64,000 nucleotides of DNA from Haematobia irritans (Eukaryota; Arthropoda; Insecta; Diptera; Muscidae), in assembly GCF_050003625.1 (NCBI RefSeq), contig NC_134398.1, positions 64,674,891 through 64,738,890 on the forward strand. Direction: 5' to 3'. A program made the translations under genes and the position numbers. Shown here in pieces: positions 23,233 through 34,440 of the stretch (position 1 is its first letter; each line of letters opens with the position of its first letter). The notes below the pieces were generated by a model. It was not told the DNA's origin and searched no databases. It saw nothing but the letters and a program-made list of their open reading frames with translations.

Positions 23233-23784
23233 CGACGTGTGGAATGGTCAAGAGGCTTTAGTTCTTGAGCCAGTTTCACCTTGTAAGCGTGTAAATGCAA
23301 GTCTTTATGCATAATGTTCATCAACGACGAGCGTGAGAGGTGCAATTGTTGGGCACGACGACGAGTTGAGGTGGACGGCTCTTCAGCCACACTATCGCGA
23401 ACAGCAGCAATATTTTCTGCAGTACGAGCTGTACGAGCATGCACTGGTGTTCTCACATCTTCTACAGACCCGGTTTTCTCAAATTTTCCACGATTTTTGC
23501 GATTGTACGCACATTTGGACGATCAAATTGACAAAAAAAAAAAAAAATCACGAAGTGCACGATATGCATTTTGATTTGAACGCCCATTTTCATAATAAGT
23601 CTGGATAACTTTAACACGTTGTTGGATTATGTATCTCACCATGGTTCAAATTGAGCAAGTCTGAAATAGAGAAATGTCAAATAAAATTCGGAAAAAGAAC
23701 TTGGCGTTTAGGTGTGGTTCACATTCAACAACGGCCCTTACAATTTAAAAGTTTTCTTACTGGTGGGTTCACTGTTTTTTCAGT

Positions 23785-23970
23785 GTAAGTCTATATTTGA
23801 AGCGTTTTTAGCTTAAATCTAAAGTTTCAATATTTCAGTTAATTTAAGGACCATTTATTTAAATCAAAAATGTGTTTCTTTACTTTTAGAAATTTGTCCT
23901 TAATATTTTGTAAATTTCCAATCCTAAAATTTAGGTTGCATAATCTTTAATATCAGTTAAATATTTTTTT
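23785..23970 (+). mobile_element. Right half of a family E MITE
   Basis: Matches 56640-56960 ('atttgaagcgtttttagctt', 'aaatcaaaaatgtgtttctt', 'taaaatttaggttgcataat'). It is probably the partner of 19687-19930. Confidence 0.5.
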
Positions 23971-25499
23971 CTGTAGGTCAATGCTATTTATAAATTGTCA
24001 TCACTGTTAGTTGTTGTCTCTAATAAATTTAATTTATACAAATTACGAAAACTGGAAGTCGTCGCTAGAAAACCGATTTATACAATATCAAAAAATAAGA
24101 ATTGCGAAGTAAAGCCGAGTTCTTAAACCGTAGCCTATCACCCTTTATTTTATTGAATGAGAAACATCGGGTCAAGTTCTAAGAAAGAAAGGGGCGTACC
24201 ATTGCTATATAGCTGCCAAAGTCAGAGATATATTTTTAAGAAAATTGTCTAACATTTAACATGTTTATCAATCACAAAACACCACCAACACATCTGTCGA
24301 TTTTAACATTTTGAGGCTTCAGAAAGAATTTTTTTTAATCAAATTATTAGTCAATACAACCGACTCTTTAGCAATATTTCCACTTCCTCGCTTACTCTCT
24401 CTCTATTTTTAAAACCATTTTTTATTTAAACAATCTTAGTTTTTTTCTCAATGTTTACGTAACGTCACAAAGTTCTACCATTTGTGCTAAGCTCACCGCA
24501 ATTGTTTGGAAAAAAAACTTACAAATATTTAGCCCATCAGACGGACACACAAACTATCGACCATGCAACCATCCGGTCGTTCATCCATCAACCGTCCAAC
24601 TTACCAAGCATCCGCTCATAAAATCAAATACCTTTTTGCTAACCAAAAGTTTCAAAAAGCAGATCTTCAAAACTGACTGTCTATTTCCAACTCAACTCGA
24701 CATCACATTGACCATAAACAGTTAATTGGCAAAGAATTTTGAATTTCGTAGCTATTTCAATTGACCATATTGTAAATATAGTAGAATGGTCACAGCAAGC
24801 ACAACATCAATAATGGTGGTCAGCAATAATCTAAAGTAGCTGAGATGACTTCACTTCACACAACTGTGCATTGTGGTATGGTTAAATTGGTATTGGTAAC
24901 CTCAATTATTGGCATAATTTCGATAAATTTCATTAGCCAAAACTATATAAGGTTATATTCGAAAACATATTTAAACAATTTTCAATTTTCATGAATTTTA
25001 GTTTAGTTTATACATTTTTTAAATATACTATCGACCGACTTAGATATACGCATAGTTATTGATAAATTGGGGCAGTAGGCTACCCTCACAATAGACGCAG
25101 TTCTAAGTGAACATCCTAGTTATTCAAACAAGGAGAAAATAAAAAAATGGTATTGACCTTGAAACGTGATAATGGACTACGAATTAAAAAAAAAAAGCTG
25201 CGAGCCGATAGCTGTGGCATTCTGTTATCTGAATACTTGGGAGTGACATCTTCGGGAAGTGGCTTTTAGGCTAATGTCAGAACTGCCCCGTTAAACCCAT
25301 GGCAAGTCTTGGAGAACGCTCTGTGTATCATAACCATTAAGTTTGCAGTGTATGTTTTGTTCATATGTCATATGATTATGGCCCAAACAGGCTTTGAACA
25401 CATAATATCTTGTGTCAACCCTAGCGAAGACCTCTCTGCTTGCATGGGGCCCTTGTAGTCATCCCAAAGGACAACTACATTTTCGGACAAAGACTTCCA
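23971..25499. other. Single-copy-looking sequence without a supported gene
   Basis: No recurring repeat. A GC-richer patch at about 24530-24620 ('cggtcgttcatccatcaacc') has no ORF of note. Confidence 0.35.
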
Positions 25500-25629
25500 G
25501 TTGAGACCACGGTTGCCACATTTGGTAGAATTCTACCCAAATGGTAGATTCTTTACTGTTTGGTAGGATGATAGAATAATTGATGTTTTGATAGATTTTG
25601 CCACATGTTCCTCTCTAACTAAGAGGTAC

Positions 25630-25722
25630 TTCACAAATTTTCTATAGAAATAAAATTTTGACAACATTTCTGTAGTAATAAAATTTTGACAAAATTTTAT
25701 ATAGAAATAAAATTTTGACAAA
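25630..25722 (-). repeat. 29-bp minisatellite, short array
   Basis: About three units of 'tttctatagaaataaaattt' plus 'tgacaaa'. Confidence 0.8.
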
Positions 25723-25779
25723 TTCAATAACAAGTAGTTGTTGTAGGTAAGATGGTATTGCAAATGGGCCATATCGGAC

Positions 25780-26650
25780 CACTTTTATGTAAACCGACCC
25801 CCAGAATTGGCTTGCGGAGCCTCTTAGAGAAGCATGTTTCATCCGATCCGGTTAAAATTTGGTACGTGGTGTTAGTATATGGTCTCTAACAACCATGCAA
25901 AAATCGGTCCATATCGGTTCATAATTATATATAGCCCCCATATAAACCGATCCCCAGATTTGACCTTCGGAGCCTCTTGGAGGAGCAAAATTCATCTGAT
26001 CCGTTTAAAACTTGGTACGTGGTGTTAGTATATGGTCTCTAATAACCATGCAAAAATAGGTTCATATCGGTCCAAAATTATATATAGCCCCCATATAAAC
26101 CGGTCCGCAGATTTTACCTTCGGAGCCTCCTGGAGGAGCAAAATTCATCCGATCCGTTTGAAATTTGGTACGTGGTGTTAGTATGTGGTCTCTAACAACC
26201 ATGCAAAAATCTATACATATCAGTCCACAAGTATATATAGCCCCATATAAACCGATCCCCAGATTTGACCTTCGGAGCCTCTTGGAAGAGCAAAATTCAT
26301 CCGATCCGGTTGAAATTTGGTACGTGGAGTTAGTATATGGTCTCTAACAACCATGCAAAAATTGGTCCACATCGGTCCATAATTATATATAGCCCCCATA
26401 TAAATCGATCCGCAGATTTGACCTTCGGAGCCTCTTGGATGTACCTCTTGCTACGTGGGGTTATTATATGGTCTCTAACAACCATGCAAAAATTGGTCCA
26501 TATTGGTCCATAATTATATATAGCCCCTATATAAACCGACCACCAGATTTGACCTCCGGAGCCTCTTGGAGGGGCAAAATTCATCTGATTCGGTTCAAAT
26601 TTGGTACATTGTGCTGGTATAACAACCATGCCAAACATGGTCTATATCGG
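25780..26650 (-). repeat. 153-bp minisatellite array
   Basis: About six units, inverted relative to 5520-6830 ('tatatatagcccccatataa', 'accatgcaaaaattggtcca'). Confidence 0.85.
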
Positions 26651-26656
26651 TCTATA

Positions 26657-27842
26657 CACACAGAGAATATATTGGTTGAAAATCGATTGTTGTAATGAAA
26701 ATTCTGCATTTACAATGAAATCACAGTTGTGTCAATCTATTTACTTTATTTACAACTATTATAAAGTTCTTTCTACTATTTGGGGCTTTTTATTATAGAT
26801 TTTTGTTTGTAATTCAAGTCAAATAGTTGTCTGAACTAAATGTGTCTCTTTTAAAAAATGTTGACCTCCATAACTGTCATTTAGTATTCAGCACTTTCAC
26901 AGCCGAATTCCTTTGGAAATATTTTTAAATGCCAATAATCTTATTATCAATTATCCAATGTTGAAGGAAAACGAGTTTTTTAAATTTAAAATAAAAACCA
27001 CTGAAAACGGAAAAACTTTCAGCCGTTTCTAAGTTTATTTGACTCCTCGGTGGACTGGCTGTCAAATGTTTTTACAAACAACTCGCGCAGGCTTCAGGAT
27101 ACTCAAGGCACGAGTCAAATGCAAATCGAGTTACATACATGTATTAGGTTTTAGATGTGGAACAATTTTATTGTCTTAAAGGGCAAAAGTTTAAACCCTG
27201 TGACGACTTTAATGGACAAATCCATCTCCACGTCTCCCTTTTATCTATGAAACCTCAAAGTAAGTGACCATGGCGAGTAGATTCTTATTTATTTTTTAAA
27301 ACTCAACACTAATTTTCTGACTTAATTTGTATTGTTTTCAGACTGGCATGTTGGCTCATTTTTATGGTATACCAATATGTGCTCATGTTGGACTTCATTT
27401 ACTAATGTACTAAGAGTCCCAAAGATTTAACTCCCATTACCTGTCATTACTGCAATCCATGCTAGCGGCTATATTTTCAAAGGTTTTTTATTTTTTTTTT
27501 AATTGTTATCAATGTATTGTAATTAGGTATTATGTGATTTTATGTACATTTCTATCATTTTAAAATATTAATAATATAAAATATTTCGAGGGAAAAATTA
27601 ATTTTCAATTCGGTTAAGGTACTAGTAAAGTTGGGTGATACAACCAAATGAAGAAGGGAGCGACGACCAATTTCATTGTCTAATACAACCAACTCCATAT
27701 ATAGTATTAGTTGGCTCTCCCATAATTCGATTGAGTCGACCGAATTTGTCGAGTATCACAACTGCCAGCAGATAGTTGTTGTAACTGCCAAAAGGAGGTT
27801 GGCAATAAATTCGATTATCACAACCAATCTGTACTCTCTGTG
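26657..27842 (+). mobile_element. Family F TIR element, copy 1
   Basis: A 1186-bp element flanked by TA (26655-26656, 27843-27844). The left end is CACACAGAGAATATATTGG. The right end reverse-complemented is CACAGAGAGTACAGATTGG. It is similar over its length to 28344-29505. Subterminal 'gttggcaataaattcgatt' and 'atacaaccaactcc' motifs lie near the right end. An intron-like 'gtaagtgacc...tattgttttcag' pair lies at about 27260-27342, but no continuous ORF surrounds it. The superfamily is unknown. Confidence 0.85.
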
Positions 27843-28149
27843 TAGTTATACATATATAGCCCTCAGATAAACCGATCCTCAATCACACAAAGGTTGGTCC
27901 ATATCGGTTCATAATAGTATATAGCCACCATATAAAGGGACACCCATATTTCAATTTTGGTTCTCTAATTACAGCGAAAAAGTTCATATCGGTTCGTAAT
28001 TATTTGTAGACTTCCCTATGTATACCGGTCAAGAACATATTTAATCTGCTTTTTTTGGTCTATGTATTTGGACTGACTTACAATTTAGAAGACGATGTCA
28101 AGAAGAATTAAGATACCTTATCATCGGCAAGTAGTACCACAACCCAACA

Positions 28150-28343
28150 ACGGCCGTATATACTTATTCTTTCTAATCAATTCTGTTTTTAGAAAATTAT
28201 ATACTTCCAATTATTTGGCATTTGGCAAAGTAATTTGCAGATCAATTATATTCTAAATGTACCTAGTTTACAATTTCAAAACAATTTGTATAAAGCACTC
28301 AAAAAAAGCCAATTTAACTTTATTTTAGTTTATGGAATTATTA
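28150..28343. repeat. Segment duplicated at about 31395-31600
   Basis: Both copies run from an INE-like terminus ('acggccgtatatactt') through 'aatcaattctgtttttagaa', 'tacttccaattatttggc' and 'gcagatcaattatattctaa' into a family D left end ('actcaaaaaaag'). The match crosses repeat boundaries, so the unit was duplicated as a block. Confidence 0.75.
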
Positions 28344-29505
28344 CACACAGAAAACAGATAGGTTGAAAATCGATTATTGTAACGAAAATTCTACATTTAC
28401 AATCAAATCACAGTTGTGTCATTCATTTTACTTTATTTACAATCGTTATTTCGTTCCTTCTACCATTTGTTGTTTGTAATACAAGACAATTAGTTGTATA
28501 AACTAAATGCCTCTCTTTTGTAAAAATTTGATCGAATTCGATAGGCACAATCAACCTTATAAAACCTTTGTAACTGTCATTTAGTAGTCAGCACTTTCGT
28601 TTGGTACTCACAGCCGAATTCTTTTGAATATATTTTTGAAATGTCAATAAAATTATTACCATCAACGTTGAAGTATAGTGTGTTTTTTAATATCAAATAA
28701 CTAGAACTGAAAACGGAATATTTCTTATTTGTTTCGAAGTTTCTCATCCGTGGACAGCCTATAAAATATTGTCGTGAACAACTCGCGCCGTGCGAAACTG
28801 GCCTTAATACACTATATTGGCTGTGAAACGAAAATAATACACAGCAATATTGGCAAAAGCAAATAGCTTCAGGGTACTTACTGCTACGGTGCGCATCCTC
28901 AATATGGAATAATTTTAGTGGCGGCTCTGAAAAAATTCATCTCTATATATGAAACCCCAAGAAAGTGACCATCGGGGATAGGTTCGTATGTCGTTTATAA
29001 AACTCCACACTAATTTCTTTACTTAATTTATTGTGTGTTTTAGACATGCTATAGACAGTTCGGACACCATCTATAAATACTAATATGCGAAGAGTACCAA
29101 AGATTTAGCTCCATTATTTGTCGATTCCCCAACGTATTCATGCTGGAGGGTATACTTTTAAGGGTGAACATTTTTTATAATGTGTTAATATATTGTATTT
29201 AAGTATATGTATCTTCCTATCATCTAAAAAATATAAATAAAATTCAGTATTTTGTGGGTTTTTGTTATTCAATTCGGTCATGGTGCTTTAAAGTTGGGAG
29301 ATACAACTAAATGAAGAAGGGAGCTACGACCAATTTCATCGTCTGACACAACCAACTCCATATATAGTATTAGTTGGGTTCCCCATCATTCGATTGAGTC
29401 GACCGAATTTGTTGGGTGTCACAACTGCCAACTGGTAGTTGCTACAACTGCTAAAAGGAGGTTGGCAATAAATTCGATTGTCACAACCAATCTGTATTCT
29501 CTGTG
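28344..29505 (+). mobile_element. Family F TIR element, copy 2
   Basis: A 1162-bp copy flanked by TA (28342-28343, 29506-29507), from CACACAGAAAACAGATAGG to CTGTATTCTCTGTG. It is inserted in a family D MITE: 'gaattatta' before and 'tatgtttggaga' after rejoin to match the uninterrupted 'gcaattattaagtttggaga' near 37511. That fixes both ends and the TA duplication. Confidence 0.88.
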
Positions 29506-29507
29506 TA

Positions 29508-31128
29508 TGTTTGGAGACAGTTTCCTTTACTCTATTTATATATATATATATTTATATTATTTAGTATAAGTATATATAAAATTAATTTTAATTTCTTTGT
29601 ATATCCCCCCTATATTTATGTTTGTGCATATTTAAATCTAATAAAATCTCTGTTTGTCATTCCTACTACTATTCATATTCATGTCTATATCCCAACACAG
29701 ACATTTCTATAACAAAAAGGAAATAAATTTCACCTAATTAACATACTAAACACATAAAAGGGGCACAGTCATTCATTACACGCCAAATATATTCTCGGAC
29801 AATCAGTTGCTCATACGACTATAAATAACAATTAGAATTTAAAAAAAAAAGACTGAAAATCCAATACGGTGTGTATGCAAAATTCCCGGTAATTCTGGGT
29901 TACCATTTCGCCACTTTTTTGTTTGCAAAACAACTGAGAATGACTTTTTTTATTACAAATTAACCTGGTCAGAATATATTATAAAATTTCATATAGTCTT
30001 TTACCGTTTGCGTCTAAAATATTTTATCAATGAATGAAAATATATAGTAATACTTTATATTATATTCTATACACAAACTAAACAATATACTGTGGTGTTA
30101 ATATAAAAAAAGCATACATGAAATTCCATTTTATGGCTAATTGTAGAGCGGCGCCTCCGATGAAATGCCAAGTGTATTTTCAATTTCGTCGACATATTAA
30201 CACATACTTAGGTTAGGTTAGAAATGGTGACAATATGATGTTATAGGGATTAATATGACCTAGTTTTTAAATATTTATTAGAAAGACAAAAACTACTCAA
30301 AAATTTTTATTTTTTAATTCTCTATCTAATTTAATTTTCCCTCATATATTTTTCATTTTGAATGTTGAAGAAATTATTCAATTTTTTATACGGTTTGTAA
30401 GCAACTGGGTCATGCACATCTTATTGTCAACAACATACAGTAATTGCTATAGCATAAACGCAGATGCGTCGCATATAGTGAAGCAGTTATATTTATAGAC
30501 CACATTGTTGGGAACACACAAGTCGATGTAATGAAACTTTATTTAAAGTAAACAAACCACTCGATTTTTTATTTAAATTTATTTTTTCCCAATATTGAAT
30601 CGGGGGGTGTATAGTATCGACAACACAAAAATACTTAAAGCTACTGTAGATTTATTGCTCCTGTCCTGTACCAAATACAAGTATTGGAAATAATTTTACA
30701 TGAAAATAGCTCCAAGTGTGTGCAAAATCTTGGACTTGGACACACGTGAAGAGAGATTACGTAATCTTCACCCTTCTAAATGCCACCAATCCTCGTATAT
30801 GAAGTTTACCAATGTTGTATTCCTTGTTGTACACAAATTTCTTCTTCATTCAAATTATTACATGGATTAATTTCAATCCTCTGAATAGCATTAACGTTGC
30901 TATTACAGATTATTATTATTATTTTTTTTATTAATGTATAGCACCCTACATCCATTCACAAAATATCACTTTAAAAGAACGTTGCCACGGAAAATTTTGG
31001 AAATTAACAAAAATTGTCGGGAATATAGAACGGCTAAAATAATTTAAATTTATTTCAAGTTTTTACTGTTTGGTGGATTGGTTGAATTCTTGGATTCCAT
31101 AGTTATAGTGTACAAGGATAGCTTAACC
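29508..31128. other. Unassigned AT-rich sequence
   Basis: Starts with the remaining part of the interrupted family D MITE. A decayed family C trace is near 30360 ('gttgaagaaattattcaatt', 'cggtttgtaagcaac') and a 'ttaggttaggtta' scrap at 30208. No gene is supported. Confidence 0.35.
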
Positions 31129-32110
31129 AACAGAGAGAAAATATTGTCGAAATTTTATTCCTATAGACAATTTTATTTCTATACAAAATTTTGTCAAAAT
31201 TTTATTTCTATAGAAAATATTGCTAAAGTTTTATTTCTATAGAAAATTTTGTCAAAATTTTAATTCTATAGAAAATTTTGTCAAAATTTTATTTCTATAC
31301 AAAATTTTGTCAACCCAAGTAATTCGATTGTAGACGACAGTTTTTAGTAGAAGTTTGTACGCAATCCATCGTGAAGGGTACATAAGATTCGGCCTGGCCG
31401 AACTTACGGCCGTATATACTTGTTCTTTGTAATCAATTCTGTTTTTAGAAAATTATATACTTCCAATTATTTGGCATTTTGGCAAAGTAATTTGCAGATC
31501 AATTATATTCTAAATTTTCCTAGTTTCCAATTTCAAAACAATTTGCACAATACAATAATGCACTCAAAAAAAGTGAACTCTCTATTTCACTAAAGCCAAC
31601 CAACAGAGAGAAAATATTATCGAAATTTTATTCCTATAGACAATTTTATTTCTATAGAAAATTTTGTCAAAATTTTATTTCTATTGATAATTTTGTCAAA
31701 AGTAGTAGAGAGTAGTAATCAATTCCTAAATTTTTATATTTATACATCAAATGGCTTTTGTAACGTAGTCTACATATAGTAGTAAGATATATACTTAGTA
31801 ATAAGGTGTAATAATGTCAAGTTTTTGCAGTCCTTGATTGTAGTCCTAATTATTTTTATAATTTCTTTTTTAAGTAAATTTAATGTAATTCCTTATTTTG
31901 AGTATCCCTGTAACCGTATTTCGGCTTGGTTGTAAAATGAGTTAAATAAATAAAAAAAAAAAAAATAAAAAAAATTATTTCTATAGAAAATTTTATTTCT
32001 ATAGAAAATTTTGTCAAAATTTTATTTCTATAGAAAATTTTGTCCAAATTATATTTATTTAGAAAATTTTATCAAAATTTTATTTCTATAGAAACTTTTT
32101 CCAAAATTTT
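31129..32110 (+). repeat. 29-bp arrays around an INE-like terminal fragment
   Basis: Units of 'tttctatagaaaattttgtc' fill 31140-31316, 31615-31700 and 31970-32110. The array starts at 31129 and 31604 share 'aaccaacagagagaaaatat', so part of this block is duplicated. An INE-like terminus (31317-31422, 'ggcctggccgaacttacggc') lies between. Confidence 0.75.
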
Positions 32111-32911
32111 TTTTTTTTTATAGAGAATTGAAGAATCTCATAGTTGGAGAAGATTGTTTTGAAAAATGCACCATAAAAAGTTAGCTCGAAGGCTACTTGA
32201 TCAAAGAGAATAAAAGGGCAGAAAGAAACAGAGTTGCCACTTATATTATTTTTTCTTTTAGGCTATTACATTATTTTCTTTTAATATATTATATCTTAAC
32301 AAACATTGGAGACTTAATAAGGGATACATTTAAAAATTATGAGGAAACAATTGAATTCATTTTAAATTCAGTTGCGCTTAATGTCCCAGCAAAAAAATTT
32401 GGAAGTTATTCCAAAGGCACAACTTTAAAAGCACTTCCAGAAGATGCACTCCCACTGATGTTCTTTATTTTAACTACCCAGGAAGTTCTTTTACTTCAAT
32501 ATTTTATAACTTGGTTTTTTCATACTTTTAATGGGTAATTTTAACTGTTTTTGTTTCAAAGAGGTTAAAAACAGAGTAAGAATTCATAAAATGGTACAAA
32601 TCATTTAAATTTTGTCGAAAAAAATGCTAAATCCAATCTGAAAAAATTGTGAATTTTTGAAAATATTTGAGGTCTAACGTTTCCGACAAGCGTTAGAATC
32701 CATTAAAAATTATAAAAATTATTTATTTGACAAAATATCACAAAATTTTTTGGTTTACATCCGAAACATTGAATTCGGATCACACTTAAAGAAGTGATGC
32801 AAATTCAGTGCATCGGCTGTTGAAATGGAGAACTTCCGTCCTATGACAAGCCCATGTTAAATTCATCGCTTCTGCGTCAATTTTGCACCACTTCCGGATC
32901 CACAAAGAACA

Positions 32912-33182
32912 TTTTCATTACTTTTTTGGCGACGTTGTTCCACAAATATTTATTTTAAAGCCCATCCCAGAATCCCACATCGAGTTTTTTCAACTTCCGA
33001 TGCAGTCCTTTTGGACAAGTCCACAAACATTTCTTCTAAAGCGCATCGTGGGATCCCCCAATAATTTTTTTCCACTTCCGATGCATTCCTTTTGGACAAG
33101 TGCACAAATATTTCTTCTAAAGCGCATCTTGGGATCCCCCAATAATTTTTTTCTACTTCCGATGCAGTCTTTGTGGACAAGT
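32912..33182 (+). repeat. 81-bp tandem repeat, about three units
   Basis: 'acttccgatgca' recurs at 32993, 33074 and 33155, exactly 81 bp apart, with 'tttcttctaaagcgcatc' and 'gggatcccccaataattttt' in the better two units. The 27-codon period keeps frames open on both strands. Confidence 0.85.
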
Positions 33183-33299
33183 ATTAGAAAGAAAGCAATC
33201 AGGCTATTTTAAGTGCAAATTTTGTACAATTAAATTTTACAAAAAATAGAAAACTAATAAAAAAACTAAAAAAAAAGAAATTAATAAAAAAAGTAAAAA

Positions 33300-33780
33300 A
33301 AAATAATAAAAAAAATATCCGCTAGGATTTGAACCTGTGCCGTTTGACTTTTTCGCTTTCATGGAAGTTCTTTTGAGAAGGTTTTGCAAATTACGGGAAT
33401 TTTTAATTTTTGTTTTGTTGATTTTTAATGGAAAAAATATATTTATACGAAAATATATGCCGAAAATAAAAAATAAAAACGATGCATGACTTAAAAAAAA
33501 AATAATTTTTTAGAAAAATATTTGATAAAAAAAATTGTCACTGGTGAGATTTGAACCTGCGTTTCTTATTTTTTCGTTCATACTAATAAAGAACATCTCG
33601 AGAAGCAATTAGAATGTTATTCCTTGGTGTCGTATTACGATCATATCACGAACCTTTGAATTGACCTTTCGATGCTTTATGTTCAATGGCGTTTGTGGCT
33701 GAGTGTGCTAAGGCGTTCTGTTATGGTGCCAGCAAACCAAGGTTCAACCCCTGGTCGGAGCGAACCAGTTTTTCAAATTG
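33300..33780. repeat. tRNA-like SINE fragments in family G
   Basis: Minus-strand box B-like 'ggttcaaatcc' types occur at about 33320 and 33550, each followed by a similar 'ttttcg...agaagg' context. A plus-strand tRNA-like unit runs 33683-33760 ('tggctgagtgtgctaagg', 'ggttcaacccctgg'). None has a convincing acceptor stem. Confidence 0.5.
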
Positions 33781-34089
33781 TAAAAATTAGATAATAGGAA
33801 AATAATTGTGTAATAAAAAGTGAAATTGGTTGAAAAAAATTGTTTTTTTCGCTATTTAAATTTCTTCATTCAAATTAACTTCCAGGGCACAACTTCTAAA
33901 GCAATGCAAAGGATCCAAAAAGGGAGCACTTCCGTCCTATGACAAGCCCATGTAAAATTCAGGAGATGATCCAAGTTTGCACTACTTCCGGATCACAGAT
34001 TGGGGATCCAAACTACTTTTTTGGAAGCTCTTTTTTGCTGGGTAGTAGAAGTAAGGAAATGCACTGAACAAAGTACCTGTATCTTTGTT

Positions 34090-34440
34090 CACGAAAATTT
34101 TTCCAATTAAAATCTTAATTGAGATTTAAAAAATATTCAATTAAAAATTTAATTGAATCAACAAATTTTTTAACTGAAATAAATATCAATCGCACAAATT
34201 AATAGTATCAATTAATTTTTTAATTGGATCAATTATTTTTTTAATTGACTGTCAATTAATTTTTTAATTGATACTATCATATCACAATAGTCTAAGTGAA
34301 CTGAATAGTCCAAGTGAGCCTGAATCTTAATCGGGCTGCCACTTTAACCTAATCATTTCTGTGATTGAAGACATTTCAATTAAAAAATTAATTGGATCAA
34401 TTAATTTCGTGATTGAATCAGAAAATTGTTTTTGTGTGAA
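34090..34440. mobile_element. Family H AT-rich element, inverted relative to 36125-36420
   Basis: 'aattgatactatca' and 'caattaattttttaattg' palindromes. A 3'-tail fragment of the LINE/SINE family (34275-34352, 'gggctgccactttaaccta') interrupts it within 'gatactatca|tttctgtgatt'. The uninterrupted form is at 36200. Confidence 0.65.
34275..34352 (+). mobile_element. LINE/SINE 3'-tail fragment
   Basis: 'gaatagtccaagtgagcctg', then 'aatcttaatcgggctgcc' and 'taaccta' match the reverse complement of 46848-46925. It is a 5'-truncated insertion of about 78 bp. Confidence 0.75.

Larger units (their letters stand above)
20890..23642 (-). pseudogene. rosa-type (DD41D) mariner transposase, interrupted by a Transib-like element
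   Basis: A DDE transposase read from 23642 down to a stop at 20890-20892, minus the insertion at 21587-23232. The N-terminal part has 'MVRYIIQQRVKVIQTYYENG', then 'RTPVHARTARTAENIAAVRD' and the helix-turn-helix 'TRRRAQQLHLSRSSLMNIMH'. The C-terminal part has 'KKIIFSDEAHFHLSGFVNKQ' (first D), 'WFQQDGATCHTANETM' (second D) and 'RSCDLTPLDFFLWGYLKEKV' (third D). The spacing from the second to the third D, counted the mariner way, is 41, the mark of the rosa lineage. Frameshifts occur at a poly-T run near 23540, near 23475 and at a 13-bp insertion near 21050. The reading frame joins across the Transib insertion once one copy of its target duplication is removed (DHSTRREWAEW). Inactive. Confidence 0.85.
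25500..28172 (-). mobile_element. INE/DINE-like element interrupted by a family F element
   Basis: Reads on the minus strand from 'aagtatatacggccgttg' at 28172 through the 'cacaatttggaatgg'-type terminal module and 153-bp units to 25780. A short 29-bp array (25630-25722) and a 'ggttgccacatttggtagaa' boundary (25510) lie at the far end. The GGAC-rich 3' module is missing. The family F element (26657-27842) sits in the sequence 'tctata|gttatatagcc', whose uninterrupted form is at 45069-45085. Confidence 0.75.
32385..34042 (+). mobile_element. Family G TIR element with tandem and tRNA-like segments
   Basis: About 1658 bp between CCCAGCAAAAAAATTTGG at the left and CTTTTTTGCTGGG at the right, with TA after the right end. 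Inside are 'acttccgtcctatgacaagc' (twice, near 32835 and 33930), an 81-bp tandem repeat (32912-33182) and three tRNA-like pieces (33300-33780). Fragments of the family lie near 1375, 4035, 37085, 40820, 42230, 52400 and 53430. No protein was recognised. The 113-codon ORF at 32197-32538 crosses the left boundary and is not a gene. Confidence 0.6.

Noticed and set aside
23314..23608. Plus-strand ORFs of 86 and 91 codons
   Set aside because: Antisense shadows of the rosa mariner transposase.
32197..32538. 113-codon ORF
   Set aside because: It crosses the left boundary of the family G element and has no recognisable domain.
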